From Combretum micranthum (lineage: Eukaryota > Streptophyta > Magnoliopsida > Myrtales > Combretaceae): 64,000 nucleotides of DNA. A program made the translations under genes and the position numbers. Positions within the stretch are counted from its first letter, which is position 1; every line of letters begins with the position of its first letter. This document shows positions 23,143-35,960 of the stretch, piece after piece. Below the pieces are notes generated by a model. It did not search any database. It was not told the origin of the DNA and worked only from the letters and a program-made list of their open reading frames with translations. The stretch lies in assembly GCA_024138025.1 (NCBI GenBank), contig JAMXBD010001597.1, positions 62,001-126,000 of the forward strand, in the 5' to 3' direction.

Positions 23143-26100
23143 TCCAGCACCCACTGATATAAATTAAATAGGTTAATGTAAATTTTACTAATTTTTATAA
23201 TTAATTATCTGAAATTCAAAAGTAATAATTTACTATATATATTTTTAAACATATATATAATACTTTGATTATATAGTTAAAGATAACAGGAAGGCAAAAT
23301 TCAAGTGCTTAATTATAAAAATAAATAAAATTTAAGTAGTTAATTATAAATTTTTTTAAAAAAATAACAAACTAACACTTTTTAACTTCATATAATTAAT
23401 TATAAGAAGTACTAACGTTTAGATACAAAATGTAACAATTACCCAATTGAATATATATTAGGCAATGAAGAGATATAAGCCAAACAAAGGGAAAAAAAAT
23501 TACACTAATAACCCATTTACTTGAACATAAGGAAAGGAGTTTTTACGGTCCTGTTGACGGGATCATCCCATCATTAATCTAACCATTAAAATAAATAGAA
23601 TATTAACTATTTTAGTGATTCGATCATGGTTGGATATGGTGTGAGCTATTGGATAGTGATGAGACCAGCCAGTTAAAATTAATAGCGGGACCATATAATT
23701 TTCTCATATACGATTACCGATAATAGAATAAGAATGATGCATTCGAGCATTGACTTTAATTAAAGCTTTAGTACCAAGAATATTTGTTCTAATATTTACT
23801 TCAATTTATTAATTCTGGTATTAATAAACTAGTGATAGAATTAAAAATACCATTATACTTTTATTTATTAATAATTGTAATTAATTAATTAATTGTAGTA
23901 TTAAATTGGCATAAAATATAGTTTTCTTTATTCTACAGCATTCTCTTTTATTCCCACTGCAAAGGGAAAGAGAGGATTAAAAATACACCTACCCACTGAT
24001 TTTAATTATTCTTTATATACATAGGGAATAGAGAAGTTACTCGAAGTAAAAATTCCCAGTAAATTTTGCAAATAATGAGGTAATAGGGTGTATTTCTTTC
24101 TTCAAGTTTTTTTCTTTGAAACCCATCTTTTAAAAAATTTTCATTTAAAATAGAAGAATCTAAGATTCTGAAATGAAAAAACTTATCAAAATGGGGACTC
24201 ATTTTCTATCACTAAACAGTAAAAGTTAGTCTCTAAAATAAATAAAATAAAACCATACATTCTAAAATGAAAAAAAAAAAAAAAACAAGTAATGGAAGAA
24301 TCTAAGCTTACTGTACTTGTTCAATTCAAAATTTATATATCTTATTTATTTTTCCAATATATGATCTATGTTTTTATGTTTATTTATTTCGAACCTGATT
24401 ATTAATGGCATTTGTTATAGAGAATGGTAGAGATCATTTTTAACTAATCTTTCGTTTTTCATATCCTAAAACCAAAAAAATAAAATAAAATAAAATAAGG
24501 TCTTAAAACAAAAAGAAAGAGAAAAAACCTAGATCGATCCGTTGTATTTTTCCCGTTAAATATGTAACAATAAAATCAATTTGAATTAGTTAAGTAAAAT
24601 CAATTGATAAAATAAAATGAGACGTTACATCGGAAAAATGTAGATAGTTTTTATGTTTTTTGTTTTATATTTTTTATTTTGATCTTCCACCAATGTAATC
24701 TCAATTGATATCCCCAAGGCTGAATGAAATTGATGATATCTTCTAGGACATCCACCAAAATATGATCCGTGTAATGACTGAGGGAAGCTACTAATGTCTA
24801 CTAAACTATCCCCATTTGGAAAATAGTTATTAAGTATCGAGTTATTTTTTATAGATGGTGATGATAATAAGTAGCTTTAAAATTTTTTTCAGATGCTAAA
24901 ATTCTACTAATATTTATACATTATTAATCCATCTGATATTTTTAGTCCTTGGCCCGAATGCATTTTGCCATTTTAAATGCAAAGGAAGGAGTGGGAATGC
25001 TACCACATCAATCACCCATCATGCTGAAAATTTTAATGGTAGGCAATATCTATTTAAAGCATTTTTGGATGTAAATTGTAATATTCTTAAGAGCAGACAT
25101 GAAAGCATTATTACTTTTGTACTTTTAATGACTAGTTTACTGAATTTCGTTTTTATTTTGTCCGCTGGCGTTTTACTCGAATCATTTCCATGGAATTTGG
25201 AGAAGCACAAGCGTCTCAGGGCCATTGGTCAAACTTGGCCATTATAAATAAATAAATAAATAATTGAATATGATCCATCCTACTCGAAAGATCTTAATGC
25301 TGTGGGGATGGAGCACTGCAATATCAACACATTTTATCTGTATATATAATATGCTTGTAAAAAGACAGATCACTTTAAGCGGCCACTTTGATCATCAATT
25401 AATGTGATTATTTTACGTGATCCTAAATTAAAAGATCACACCAATTGATTTGGGAAAAGCTGGAATCATTATTCCCACTAATGGCCCATTTCGTTGTTCA
25501 TTTATAAAAAATTAATAAACCAACCAACTGTTGAGGCCCTCTTTCACGTGATTATTGTGTTAATGTGATAACACCAGAAAGGATTTGACCTCTTAAAGAA
25601 TTCCTTTTTTTTTTTTTTTTTTTAATTTCTGTGGGTTGAATTGATGCAAATATAAGTGGCAGCAACACACCATCTCCAAGTTTCCAACTATACAAATCTG
25701 ATGGCTAGAATGTGACTATGTGAGCTAGGTAGCCACTCAAGTGGAAAGAAAGAAAATAAATTGACTTTAATATGTAGATTTGATTTGATCTTCCCTAAAG
25801 TAGGCTTTTATTAGAACCTCATTGCTTCCGCATGTCAGGCCATCAACATAGTAGTGATAATAATATCAATTATAACAATAATACTAATATATGGAAAAAT
25901 AATTTTACCTCTTTCTCTCTTTCTAATTATACAGACAGCTAGGACAGATTTAGGTGCCAAAAGAGGTCTTGATCCCCAACTAAAATGTAGTGGTTATGTG
26001 AATGGTTTATGTCTATGAGTTCAGGATTTAGATCTCATGAGTATGTTTTTACTTTTTAAAAATATGTTGATTATACTAACATTTTCTTTCTCCCTTTTTT

Positions 26101-26626
26101 TTATACCTTTTTTCCTTCATAATAACTAATATAATTAAATTTATTTATATAAAATTATATTTAACTAAATAAATTGATATGAACAACTATTTTTTATTTA
26201 TAGTATACCAAAAATAATAACTATATTTTCATATTACAAATATGTTGACTTTATTGTATAAATTATTATTAAATTACACTAATTGTTACACTAATTATAC
26301 AATTAGTGTAAGGTACTTGGCCATGTTAAAAATCGTGCTCCTTTTTTTTTTTTTTTTTCATCTCTAGTTCTCCAATTTCTAAAACACTTTAATATGAATG
26401 AGTGTAATCTTGAGGCATGTACTCCTTCAAAACTCAAAATATTAGTACAAAACAAAGATAAATTCTTTAATATGCTCTCAAAAACTTAAAATAGAAACAT
26501 GCTCAAAATCTATATCAAATTCAAGTAATAAAACCCTTTAAATTTATAGGAATATCATTAGTTTTGACCTATAAAATTGATATACAAAAGCTCTATCATA
26601 AATCAAATATGTTGATGGCTATTTTC
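23143..26626. other. AT-rich spacer with microsatellites, no gene seen
   Basis: Over 3 kb of AT-rich DNA. Visible are (AAAAT)n at about 24,474-24,498, (AAAT)n at about 25,243-25,263 and poly-T tracts at about 25,605-25,623 and 26,341-26,358. Open frames stay under 70 codons and look random. The 25,380-25,460 part contains small inverted repeats around ATCAATTAATGTGAT / ATCACACCAATTGAT, too short to call an element. Confidence 0.45.
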
Positions 26627-27220
26627 TGTCAAGGGCCCTCATTGTCTAATTCGACTTCATGTCTAAATAAGCCGACCTCCCAGCCTAGAAAACAATAGGC
26701 CCAATATAGCGGCAGAGCTCCTATAAGGGATGCTTGCTGCTTCAGATACCTAAAAAAGAAAACTACGTTACTACGCCCCTTAGTTACTCCGGAAGAAGAG
26801 GTTCCGTCACTAACCTAAAAAGAAGACATGCTCCGAAAAGGGATTTTTCGAATCATTAGTTAGCACTTGCCTAAAAAGGGTAAAAGGTGCCTTTCTAAAG
26901 TAACCAAAGGAACTTTCCTACATGGGGAAGATCCATTGTGCTAATTAAGAAAAGTGTTGCACTATTTAAGCAACGCTCAACTGGTGAAAATCTAGGATCA
27001 CTCTTTTCACTCTTATCCACATTATCTGCTATTATGCGCCTATATCCCTTCAAATTTAAGCATTCAAGTAGTCATGCCTAATAACCCCCTTATGGCCACT
27101 AATTTTTTTCTTTTGTATAGGCCTAATGATTACCAACCTCATAGGCTTAGCTAGCTTGGAGTGGGGTGGACCACAGTTACAAAGGATTCATTACATATTG
27201 GCTAGAATTCGCTTAAAACA
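26627..27220 (+). repeat. Lone LTR of a Tat-type gypsy element
   Basis: 594 bp opening TGTCAAGGGCCC and closing TTAAAACA, with TG...CA ends. It is followed at once by TTTGGTGTCATCTATGGCAA, a decayed form of the 'TTTGGCGCCGTCTGTGGGAA' primer region familiar from plant Tat-type Ty3/gypsy elements. A tract of about 570 bases beyond the primer region could be leader and Gag N-terminus. No 3' partner LTR is seen in the window because a truncated large LTR interrupts at about 28,030. Confidence 0.55.
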
Positions 27221-27221
27221 T

Positions 27222-27240
27222 TTGGTGTCATCTATGGCAA
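27222..27240 (+). other. Decayed primer-binding site of the Tat-type element
   Basis: TTGGTGTCATCTATGGCAA differs from the usual TTGGCGCCGTCTGTGGGAA by what are mostly C-to-T and G-to-A changes, as expected from methylated-cytosine loss at CpG and CHG sites. Confidence 0.5.
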
Positions 27241-28029
27241 GTGAGTTAACCATCTTGTAGACTTAATCATGACTAAATCATGTATGAACAAGAAGTAAGA
27301 ACAGTAGTCTAGATAATAACTTAATCGAGTTGAGAGATCAAAAGACGATAAGTCTAGGCAATGCACTAGCAGCCCTAGTCACATTAGAGAGGTGCTTCTC
27401 TTAATTGGAAAGCATGTACCAATCGTTGGCAAGCTAGTACTCAAGGAGGCATAAAGTAAGGCCAACCCTCCACCAGCTATAAGTGATGAGGAGTAAAGCT
27501 CCTTCCCTCCCCTAAATAGCTCGATAAACAATGAGCATTTGATTGCTGGCTCGATGCCACGACAAACTAAGACATAACCAGACTTATTTCCTGCCAAGAA
27601 ATTGTTCAAGGAGTGACCCATGTGGAATTAGAATCGTACATCAATAAGATGGTACTTAATGCTAAGGACACTAGAAGCACCACAACAATCCTTGAGGACC
27701 ATATAAACCCACTCTCTAAAGCTGCATAGTTGGATCCCTAACCCACCAAGTTGCATCTTCAACCCCTAAATAATAATGATGGCACTACCAACTCTGCATA
27801 TCACCTCTGCACTTGGTTTAACTAGCTCACCCTAAACACCACTTACAACTTGAAGCATTTGTAACATATTTAAAATCCAATTTATGGAAAGTAAGCCACC
27901 TAAAAAGGATGCATTCTCCTTGTAAAAAATCAAATAGGAAAGGACAAGCCCTTGTTGGATTACATAGTTTGCTTTATGAAAGCTGTTATTTAGACACCCA
28001 GTGTCAATGAGATTGTTTCCCTTTGGGCC
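27241..28029 (+). pseudogene. Probable decayed 5' internal region of the Tat-type element
   Basis: Follows the primer site and precedes the truncated large LTR. All frames contain stops, and no Gag motif could be read with confidence. Assigned only by position. Confidence 0.3.
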
Positions 28030-28879
28030 CATTACTCCCCGAGGGATACCTTAAACATGGTAGTCCACTGTACATAATATTAAATTCGAGGAATGACTAC
28101 TTTAGTTACGCAAAGGCTTTTATATTACGCACAAAACGTTCTTCAAAAAAAGATAACATATTGGAATAGCGCAATGTATGATGGTAACGACTAATAGCAA
28201 AGTAAGAGGATTTTATATCAGTAAACTTAAATGAAGTAAATTACATTTCTTAGGCGAATACCCCTGTTAATGCATTGATTCGAATAATACAACTATTCAT
28301 AATAATCTTCAAAGTAAAACATGCTACATATCTAACATGAAGGTTTCCAAGAGAAGCTTCATCCTAGGCTCCCAAATCTTTCATTATAACTCCAAAATCC
28401 CCTAGTGATTTCCTTGTCATCTCATTCCTCAAGTAAAGTTTCAAGTATTCCTATTTCAAATAAGATTTATGAGGATGTAAGCTCACATCATCCTTAATGA
28501 GATACTTCTCGTTATTTGCACCCATAATCATAATCAAACAAGTTCATTAGTCAAGCATATGTTATGCAACAACCATATGAAACACGTAAATAGGTATAAT
28601 CATCTGAAAATCACACATGGAATGGATTTACCCATTCGTAATAGGGGTTAAGGAATTCAAATTGAGGTTCTGCATCCTCTACTACTAATCCTGAGCAATT
28701 GCTTAAAGCAATTGGCCAACACGACTCGTCCTTAGAGATGCATTCCCCAAATGTCTGTATTTTCCTCAATAAGGAATAGATCTATACCGTCAGTAAGATT
28801 TATAGGTCTTTCGACTCTTCACGTAGGAGTAGCATCATTTACTAATGTGACTCGACGGCATACTATGCATGATCTATTT
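28030..28879 (-). repeat. Truncated copy of the large-LTR family
   Basis: Begins like the minus-strand large LTRs: 'CTCCCCGAGGGATACCTTAAAC', then 'GGTAGTCCAC' and 'AATATTAAA', matching 43,509-43,600 and 49,739-49,830 block by block, but with the TGTCAC start worn to CATTAC. Similarity continues to the 'ATGTGACTCG...ATGCATGA' block (compare 44,250). It stops abruptly at about 28,879, where an unrelated Gag fragment begins. About 850 bases of an LTR over 3 kb long are kept. Confidence 0.65.
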
Positions 28880-29123
28880 ATTATTTGGCCGTTCGAGATG
28901 GTGGAAAGTATTTCCTCATGAAATTCCCAACCATTTGTTGCCATGTGGTAATAAAATTTCTAAGTAGACTGTTTAACCACTTCTTTGCATTTCCTCTCAA
29001 GGAAAATGGAAACAACCTCAACCTTATGATATCATCCAAAGTGCCATTGATTTTAAACATGTCATAAATTTCCAAGAATTGCTGTAGATGGGTTTTAGGA
29101 TCATCATCTTCGAGCCCATCAAA
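28880..29123 (-). pseudogene. Gag capsid fragment of an Athila/Tat-type gypsy element
   Basis: On the minus strand an open stretch reads 'THLQQFLEIYDMFKINGT', then 'IRLRLFPFSL', 'KKWLNSL', 'TTWQQM' and 'FPPSRTAK'. This is the well-conserved capsid segment of plant Athila/Tat Gag. The readable part extends upstream of the longest uninterrupted frame to about 29,123, where a TAG stands. It ends at about 28,880 at the junction with the truncated LTR. Only about 80 codons survive; neither end of the gene is present. Confidence 0.75.
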
Positions 29124-29172
29124 CTATATATATTGATGCACCATTTGTATAACATTTTATAGTAATCTTATA

Positions 29173-29875
29173 TATAAAACCTTAGAATAAAAAACGAAAT
29201 TGAAATCCTAAAGTCAAACTGAGGCAACGTTAAACACTAAAAGCCTTAGACTAGATCAGGTAGCTATTAATACCCTAAAAAATAAATAAGAAAATTAGAA
29301 AAATAAGATAAGCACAAATTACGAACCAAATATATATTATAAGTCCTAAATTGATCAGATTTGACGAAACTTCGCTCGTGTCAAGCCTTTATGGAATCAG
29401 TTTTCGTATCTGATCGTAAACACTTAAATCAAGACAATATAATTTAATTAATATTTAGCAATAAAATAATGCAAATTTATTTTCTATAATATGGCATCTA
29501 AATTCTCAAATGAAATTTTCTCAACCAAACAGTTTTTATACCTGATTGCTAGTATGCAAACCGAGATAACAAAACTGAATAACAATTATTGATAAAATAA
29601 TATCAATTCATCTTTCAAATATCATTTAATGACTTATCGTTTTACAAAAATATCATATATAAATTTTTTCGGTTACTGAAAACATCAATTATAGCTATTA
29701 TACATGTATTTTATCTCTACCAGTAATTAATTTGTCACTTCATTTTACTTTTTACTATTAATTGTTGTTCATCTATCTCTACTTTTCTTATACTACTCTT
29801 GCACCCATCTCTTACAACTTACACACATATTTCTTACATTTATATTAAGAATACTACTTTTTGCCAGACTTCTCT
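29173..29875 (+). repeat. Older large LTR, left part (interrupted)
   Basis: A diverged member of the large-LTR family in plus orientation. Its start reads TATAAAACCTTAGAAT where intact copies read TGTAAACCCTCGAAAT. It follows them through an AAAGTCAAAC block and an ATTTTTTCGGTTACTGAAAA block and a 'TACCAGTAATTAATTTGTCA' block (compare 60,525-60,545). It is interrupted at 29,875 by a younger copy of the same family and resumes at 33,302. Confidence 0.65.
29871..29875. repeat. Target duplication TCTCT, left copy
   Basis: TCTCT directly before the solo LTR; the identical right copy is at 33,297-33,301. Confidence 0.85.
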
Positions 29876-32800
29876 TGTAAACCCCGGTATTCTCAGTAGT
29901 TAAGAAAACCTCGGGAGTTGAAAAGCGAAACCCTAATCCAGTCCAGTTTAAGTCTAGTGAGAGAAGCTTATGAACATAAATCCGGCTTTACTTCGGTTTC
30001 ATAATAAAAATTTTTTATAAAGTAAATTAATATGAATTATTGTTCTAAAGTATATTTTAGACCTTTGAAAGTTTTAAATTCGGAAATTTTTCAATTTCGA
30101 ACCTTCCCGAGCTTAATTACGGAAAAGCGTGCCCCGGGACCACGAACTCAGAAAAATGTTCCGGAATATTCATTAGAACCGTAATTTTATAAGGATTCCA
30201 AAAATATCAATTTTATAATTTTTCAGGCTACACAAATTACAGTTATAGCCTTTTCCCGTGTTTTCGTTACAACCGGTAAAGTAGATGTCTTGTCTACTAT
30301 TCACAAGTACAACCTACACTACACACTACCCATACCCTATTCTTACATCTTTACAACTACTCATTACAATTCTCTTTTCCAAGAATTTTTGTTTCCTATT
30401 TAATTATTACATTTTAATTACATAAAATACAAATTTGTCAAAATTCAAACTCTCTCTCTCACTCATCCCTCTTGGCTGGCGCCCCCTCCCCCTTTTTCCC
30501 TCTCATTTGTTTTATTTTTGCTATTTTTATTCAATTAGAAACCCTAATCTATTCATATATAAGCTCTTTTTTCTCTCTCTTTTCTCATTTTTACTCTTCC
30601 AAAAAAATTAGAAGGTTGAAATCCTCTCTTCTCTCCTCTTGCTTGTGCCGTGACCCACACATATGCACACATACACTCACAAATTTATTTTCTTTTCTTT
30701 TCATCTCTAAATCTCCATTAAAGTGATGATTTCAAGCTTTATTCTTCCCAAACCTTGTAATGGCAAAGCTATTCTTGTGTGTTTTCCACATTGATCCCAA
30801 TGATCAAATGCTAGGGACATGAAAACAATTATACAAGAATAACAAGCCATCACAAGAAGTGGATCTAGAGTTTAAAGGAGTTTTTGATGAGTTAATGTGA
30901 TGTTCATGCATGTAAAGTAGGAACATTTCATAGATATTTATGTTCATGCCATGAAACTCATGATTCATGCATTATATTTAGTAGATCTAGTGTTTAGACA
31001 TTTATATCTTCATCTACATTTATGTCCATATGTTTATTTTGATTTTCATGCATTGATGATCATAAAAATGTAGCCTTGCCTATGTATAGATAGGTTAGAT
31101 GGTAGATCTACATGTATTGAAGACAAGAAACTTGAAAAGGAAAATATTTTGTTAGAAATGCTTAGTTGAAAATTCGGATGATTTTGGAACCCTACTTTAA
31201 AGACCACCAAAAACACTTTAAAACTCATATTTTTCATAAAAAATGGAAGGTATATGTAATAGATACCCTTAAGGAATGATTTTCATAAGTTTAGATGAGT
31301 TTAGGCATGAGAAAAATGTAAAACAAGTAGTGGAGTTAGAATGAAAAATATTGATCTAGTGATTAATAGTCAAATTCGTATTTTAGGATGATGCCTACAT
31401 AAACACTTAGTATCCAAGCTTAGATGGCATGTTTTATGAGTCAAATGGAGTCCTTAGATAATAGATATAATGCAGCTTCAATTTTTGATGCATTAAACAA
31501 GTTTTCTCATAAAGAAAATGCAAGAAAAGGAAATTTCCAAAATTCGGATTTTTGTGAAAAGCTTGTTTAAAAACATATTTGCCAAATAAAAAATGTGAAT
31601 TTCTATGCATAAATGAAGGTCATGACTAATATAGATATTGAGAACTCATTTTTATTTAGATAACAAGTAAATTCCAATAATAAAATCATAAAAACCCTAG
31701 AGAATGTAAAGTTGGAAAGAATAGCTTTTCATGAGTGACCTCATGGAGTTCTTAATAATTAGAAGTTCATAAGAGTTCATAATCAAAGGTCATCAAAACC
31801 ATGCATACCTTGAGCTCATTACATGATATTCATATTAGGAATTCATTCATATACCATCTATACATGAATCATCAACTAGGAACATTTTTATCAAGTGCAA
31901 AACAATTTTTCGGAATCGGAAAAGTTACAGAACAGATCTGATCCCACTGTTCCGTGACCTTAATGTTTTCAAAACTTGAAAATAATACTAGAAATAGATA
32001 GATCTTTCGAAGTAGATAGAGATTGATATAAAATTTGCGAAATTCCGAGTTAAAATGACCAAGCTATGGCCGTTCTAAGTCGAAGCTTTCGCAAATAGTG
32101 AGAATTCCGATTTTGTGTAGTCTAGATGCATAGCTTGAATTAGTTTAGTGATGAGATTCTTATTAGGTTGTTCTTAATTGGTAGGTGATCCCGAGCAAGA
32201 CGATACATTACCACCCGACTACTATTACTAAAAGACCGGTGAACCATGGCCGAGTGAGTACTACTTCCACTCTCAATTATTGCTTGTGATTGTATCGATA
32301 GTGGCATTAGTTGTTTAGGCAAAGATAAAACTTGATATGCATGATGGGGTATATGGGAATTATATACTTGTCTGCTATTGATATGCGAAGTTGAACTTAA
32401 GGAATATCGAAACCGGGTGTTAAGCTGCTGCTTGTTTAGTTAGAATTTACATTGATTGTCTGCGAATAATTGTTGGACACCTAAAAGAATTGGAATAATC
32501 CATATTTGACCTTAATTATAATTGGACTCATGCATATCACGATGGGATTGAGCATTAGCATTTGTTGGTTTGTCGAGACCCATAAAACAAATATGTTGGT
32601 TAATCGTAATCCATAAAACGAAATTGTTGGTTAATTGTGATCCATAAAACGAATTATTATTCAGTTGACCGTGAGCTTAAACGGCGTCGTACCGCAGGAT
32701 TCGTTAATCTGCTAACCCGGGATGGAGGGCGCAAGTCCATTCACATATGATTTCCGGCTGGTCATATGTTTGTTGAACTCATTTGTCTGATGCATACCAT

Positions 32801-33296
32801 TTGCTTGAATAATCACTTGTTTGAATGAATTGTCTTAATTGTGATTTGGAAGCTCTTACTCACTAAGCTAGTTAGCTTACGCCCCCATAGTTTTTACTTG
32901 TTGCAGCATGAGTTCATTTGGCTTAAGCCGAGGCAAGCCACAGCTCAGGTACCGGAGATAAGAGTTTCCCTTAGAAGTTTACTTCGATTTTGTTTAGACT
33001 TCCGATGGAAACTAAAGGACTCTGGATGACTGTAATGGACTTGATATTATTTTGCGGGGGAATGCCCCTTAGACTTTTGTAATATATATATATATATATG
33101 TTGTGTGTTTTGGTTTATTACCTATGGCTAGTGAATGCCGTATTAAACTTCTTAACTCCATTGATTGAGTATTCTATTGTCGTAAAGGGACGCTTTACAT
33201 CTATACAAGACTCCGAAGGGCTCGGATAGGGATTTCGTGAGTCTTATATAGTATGTGGCAGGCTGTTACGTTTAGGATACCCTATGGGGCGTGACA
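29876..33296 (+). repeat. Solo large LTR, copy S2 (3,421 bp)
   Basis: Starts TGTAAACCCCGG and ends GGGGCGTGACA, flanked by perfect 5-bp duplications TCTCT. No primer site, polypurine tract or coding region is present, so it is a solo LTR, left when recombination removes the inside of an element (or a non-autonomous unit). Features in order: U3 with a CT-rich GGCTGGCGCCCCC module (about 30,440-30,500), TATATAAG (30,556-30,563), a conserved inverted repeat at 32,043-32,084, and an 'ACTCACTAAGCTAGTTAGCTTA' block near 32,860 found in all sister copies. It lies inside an older copy of its own family, in the same orientation. Confidence 0.88.
30556..30563 (+). promoter_or_regulatory. TATA box of solo LTR S2
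   Basis: TATATAAG followed by a T/C-rich tract, at the position where sister copies have TATAAATA. Confidence 0.5.
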
Positions 33297-33301
33297 TCTC
33301 T
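33297..33301. repeat. Target duplication TCTCT, right copy
   Basis: Identical to 29,871-29,875, on the other side of solo LTR S2. Confidence 0.85.
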
Positions 33302-35960
33302 TATACTATATTACACTTTTCTACTTAAATTAACCTTTTCCCCCTCTCTCTTCCCCTTGCAGCTACTGCTTCCTCTCTTTTTTCCTCATATTTTATTTCC
33401 TTTTCATTTATTCTTACATCTTTAATCTCTTCCTTTTTCCCTTTATAAATACCACCTCCCTTCTTCACTTTCTACACATTTTTTCCCTCACCTTAACAAA
33501 ACTTTGCAAGTTTTTCTCTTAACTTTTCTCCACAAGTCTCCTCTCCCTCTCCTCTTCCACGCCACACATACATATGCCAAAACACATCCATTTGTTCCCT
33601 CAAATTTTTCCCACATCCATTTCCATCTTAATTAAAACACTAAACTCCCTTCTTAGTTTATGTTAACATAACATGAAAAATATGTATGTTATGTTTCTAA
33701 AATCCCCATGCTGCATATGCTAAGGAAGAAAACATGAAAACATCATGTTATTCATGTCTTGTTTACTTCATGTCTATGTTTACATTATATTGAAATATTG
33801 TTTTTAACTTTAACTTTGTATGTGTTAGTAAATATAAGTGATATATATCTATAAAGCTTAAATGCTTACTAACCTAACTTTTATTTAATGCTCTTATTTC
33901 ATTGCTCATTATCTATTTCTTGCTAAAAAATAAGACTAGTCAATCTCTAGTATTAAACTTATTATTAATCAAGTCAAACAAAAAGAGGAGTTGTCTATAA
34001 TAAGTCTTGGGGAGCCTTGAATATAATCTAAGACTCTCATGTTTTCTTTTTATTTATTTTATTTTGTTTATAAGATTGGAAATATTTCAAGTCTTGAGAA
34101 GTCCTTAAAATGATCCAAGACTTCCAAGTTTTATTTCTTTGTGCTCTTATTTTTATGGTGGCTGGAATTTATTCAAGCCCCGGGGAATCTTGATAACATG
34201 TTAAGACTCCCATGCTTTTTTTTAATACCTTCATGATTTTATTTATTTATTTCTAATTTTTTTGTTCTTTGTACAAGTCCATGCTAATAATTTCATTTCT
34301 ATTTTAAGCTCATGCTCATATATGCTCGTAGTGAAGTTGTTACCATGTCAAAATGAATATTTTCAAAGCATAAATGTTGATAATTCTTTGTTATACAAAA
34401 ATTTTCCGAAATATCTTTTTTTCAATGCATGGGGAACCTCTCCATCAAGAATAAAGATTTAGAATAAAACATCCATCTAAATTTTCAAGATGCCAAGACT
34501 ATGTGGAATTTTAAGAAATACCACTTAAAGCATTTTCACCATAGACAAGAAAAATCCATGTCTAATAAAAATAATTGTTAAATGAAGTTTTAGAAGTAAG
34601 TATGAAACATTCAAAGGGTTGAATTAAATGTTAAACCATGATTTTTTTTACGCTACATGTTTATGAAAATCTTCAAAAGAAAAGATTTTTGCTACAAGTA
34701 GTTTACATAAAAATTCATGTTTTGGAAAATAATTAGTTAAAAGAAGTTCTAGTATGAGTTTAAGATATTCAAAGATGCAAACTAAAAATAAGACCATGAT
34801 TTTAGTTAAAATTCATATTTACAAAGATTTAGGAATTTAGATTTTTATGAAATCCAAAAGCAAATTTGAAACAAAATCAACCTCCCAATTTTTTTTTTTA
34901 AATGCCGTGACCCATGTAATGTGTGGGAACCATTTTACAACTTGAAATTCTTTTGGCAAAAACACATGAAATCCCTTTTCATCAAGAAAGAAAATCTAGG
35001 ACTAGTCATTTACCTAAAATTTTCCTTATTCCAAAACTTAAGGTAGTTTAAAAAATATATAACTTAGAATAATTTTTCTCCACCAACACCTAAAGTTTAT
35101 GTTTTGCAAATAATTGGCTAAACGAATGTTATTACAAAAATGAAATGTTCATGATCTCAAAATAAAAATAAAATTATGATTCTTAATTAAGTATCCATGT
35201 TTACAAATTCAAGAGTTGAAATTTTATTTGAACATCGAAAAGTGATTTTCCAAAAACTTAACTTTTCTACTTTTCATGGAAGTTGTTTTAATGAATTTTC
35301 TATTTGAACAACATCACTTGGATCATACATGTAATTTGAGTTATTATCAATATTATATGATTTTTAATTATAAAAATATTTATACTTGATTTATAAAGTC
35401 CAAATGAAGTAAAAATTTTAAAAATTAAAAAGGACAAAGTCTGGAATATATTGGACACAATTTGTACAATATGATTCGAAGACCTAAACAACTTCAAATA
35501 TTAAATATAACCTTAGAAATGAATAGAGCATTTGAAGTAGATAGAAAAAAGAAACTAGTAATATGCGAAATTCCATGTTAAAATGAGCAAGTTATGATCA
35601 TTTTAAGTTGAAACTTCCATAACTAGGAAAAACAACGTGAATAGAATAAAAAGATTTCAAAATTTAAGCATAATCAATATGATATATTTATTCCGCATAT
35701 TTCTTTAGTTTAGGTAATGAGGTTGACATACTTTTCTCCAAAGATCATTTCAACTAAGGATTGTACTAAGAACGAGTGAGTTTATCTCCTTGTTTTACGT
35801 ACTTATGTTTGTGCTTGTAATTTAGAAGCACTAAAAATAGGGAAAAGATAAAAATGGACTATGTACGTGGGAATTCATATGGGGAATGTTTGCTATCAAG
35901 GTATTTGTTAAACATAATGTAAGCATACCGAAAATTGAATGGTTGATAAAATTAATGTGT
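33302..35960 (+). repeat. Older large LTR, right part (interrupted, truncated)
   Basis: Continues the element begun at 29,173. It contains the CT-rich U3 zone, a TATA box TATAAATA at 33,444-33,451, the conserved inverted repeat at 35,573-35,612, and the 'GTGCTTGTAATTTAGAAGCACTA' region (compare 59,010-59,040). Similarity fades at about 35,960, before the expected GGGCGTGACA end, so the copy has lost its last several hundred bases. Long AT-rich stretches are shared loosely with S6 and S7. Confidence 0.6.

Noticed and set aside
25985..26045. Second SINE or tRNA-like candidate (GTTCAGGATTTAGATCTCATGAG)
   Set aside because: The B-box match is poor and no A-box at proper spacing was convincing.
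30472..30726. 84-codon plus-strand frame starting MAGAPSPF, signal-peptide-like
   Set aside because: Spans the CT-rich U3 and TATA box of solo LTR S2; hydrophobic and Ser-rich content comes from the CT-rich DNA. Similar accidental frames occur in S4 and S7.
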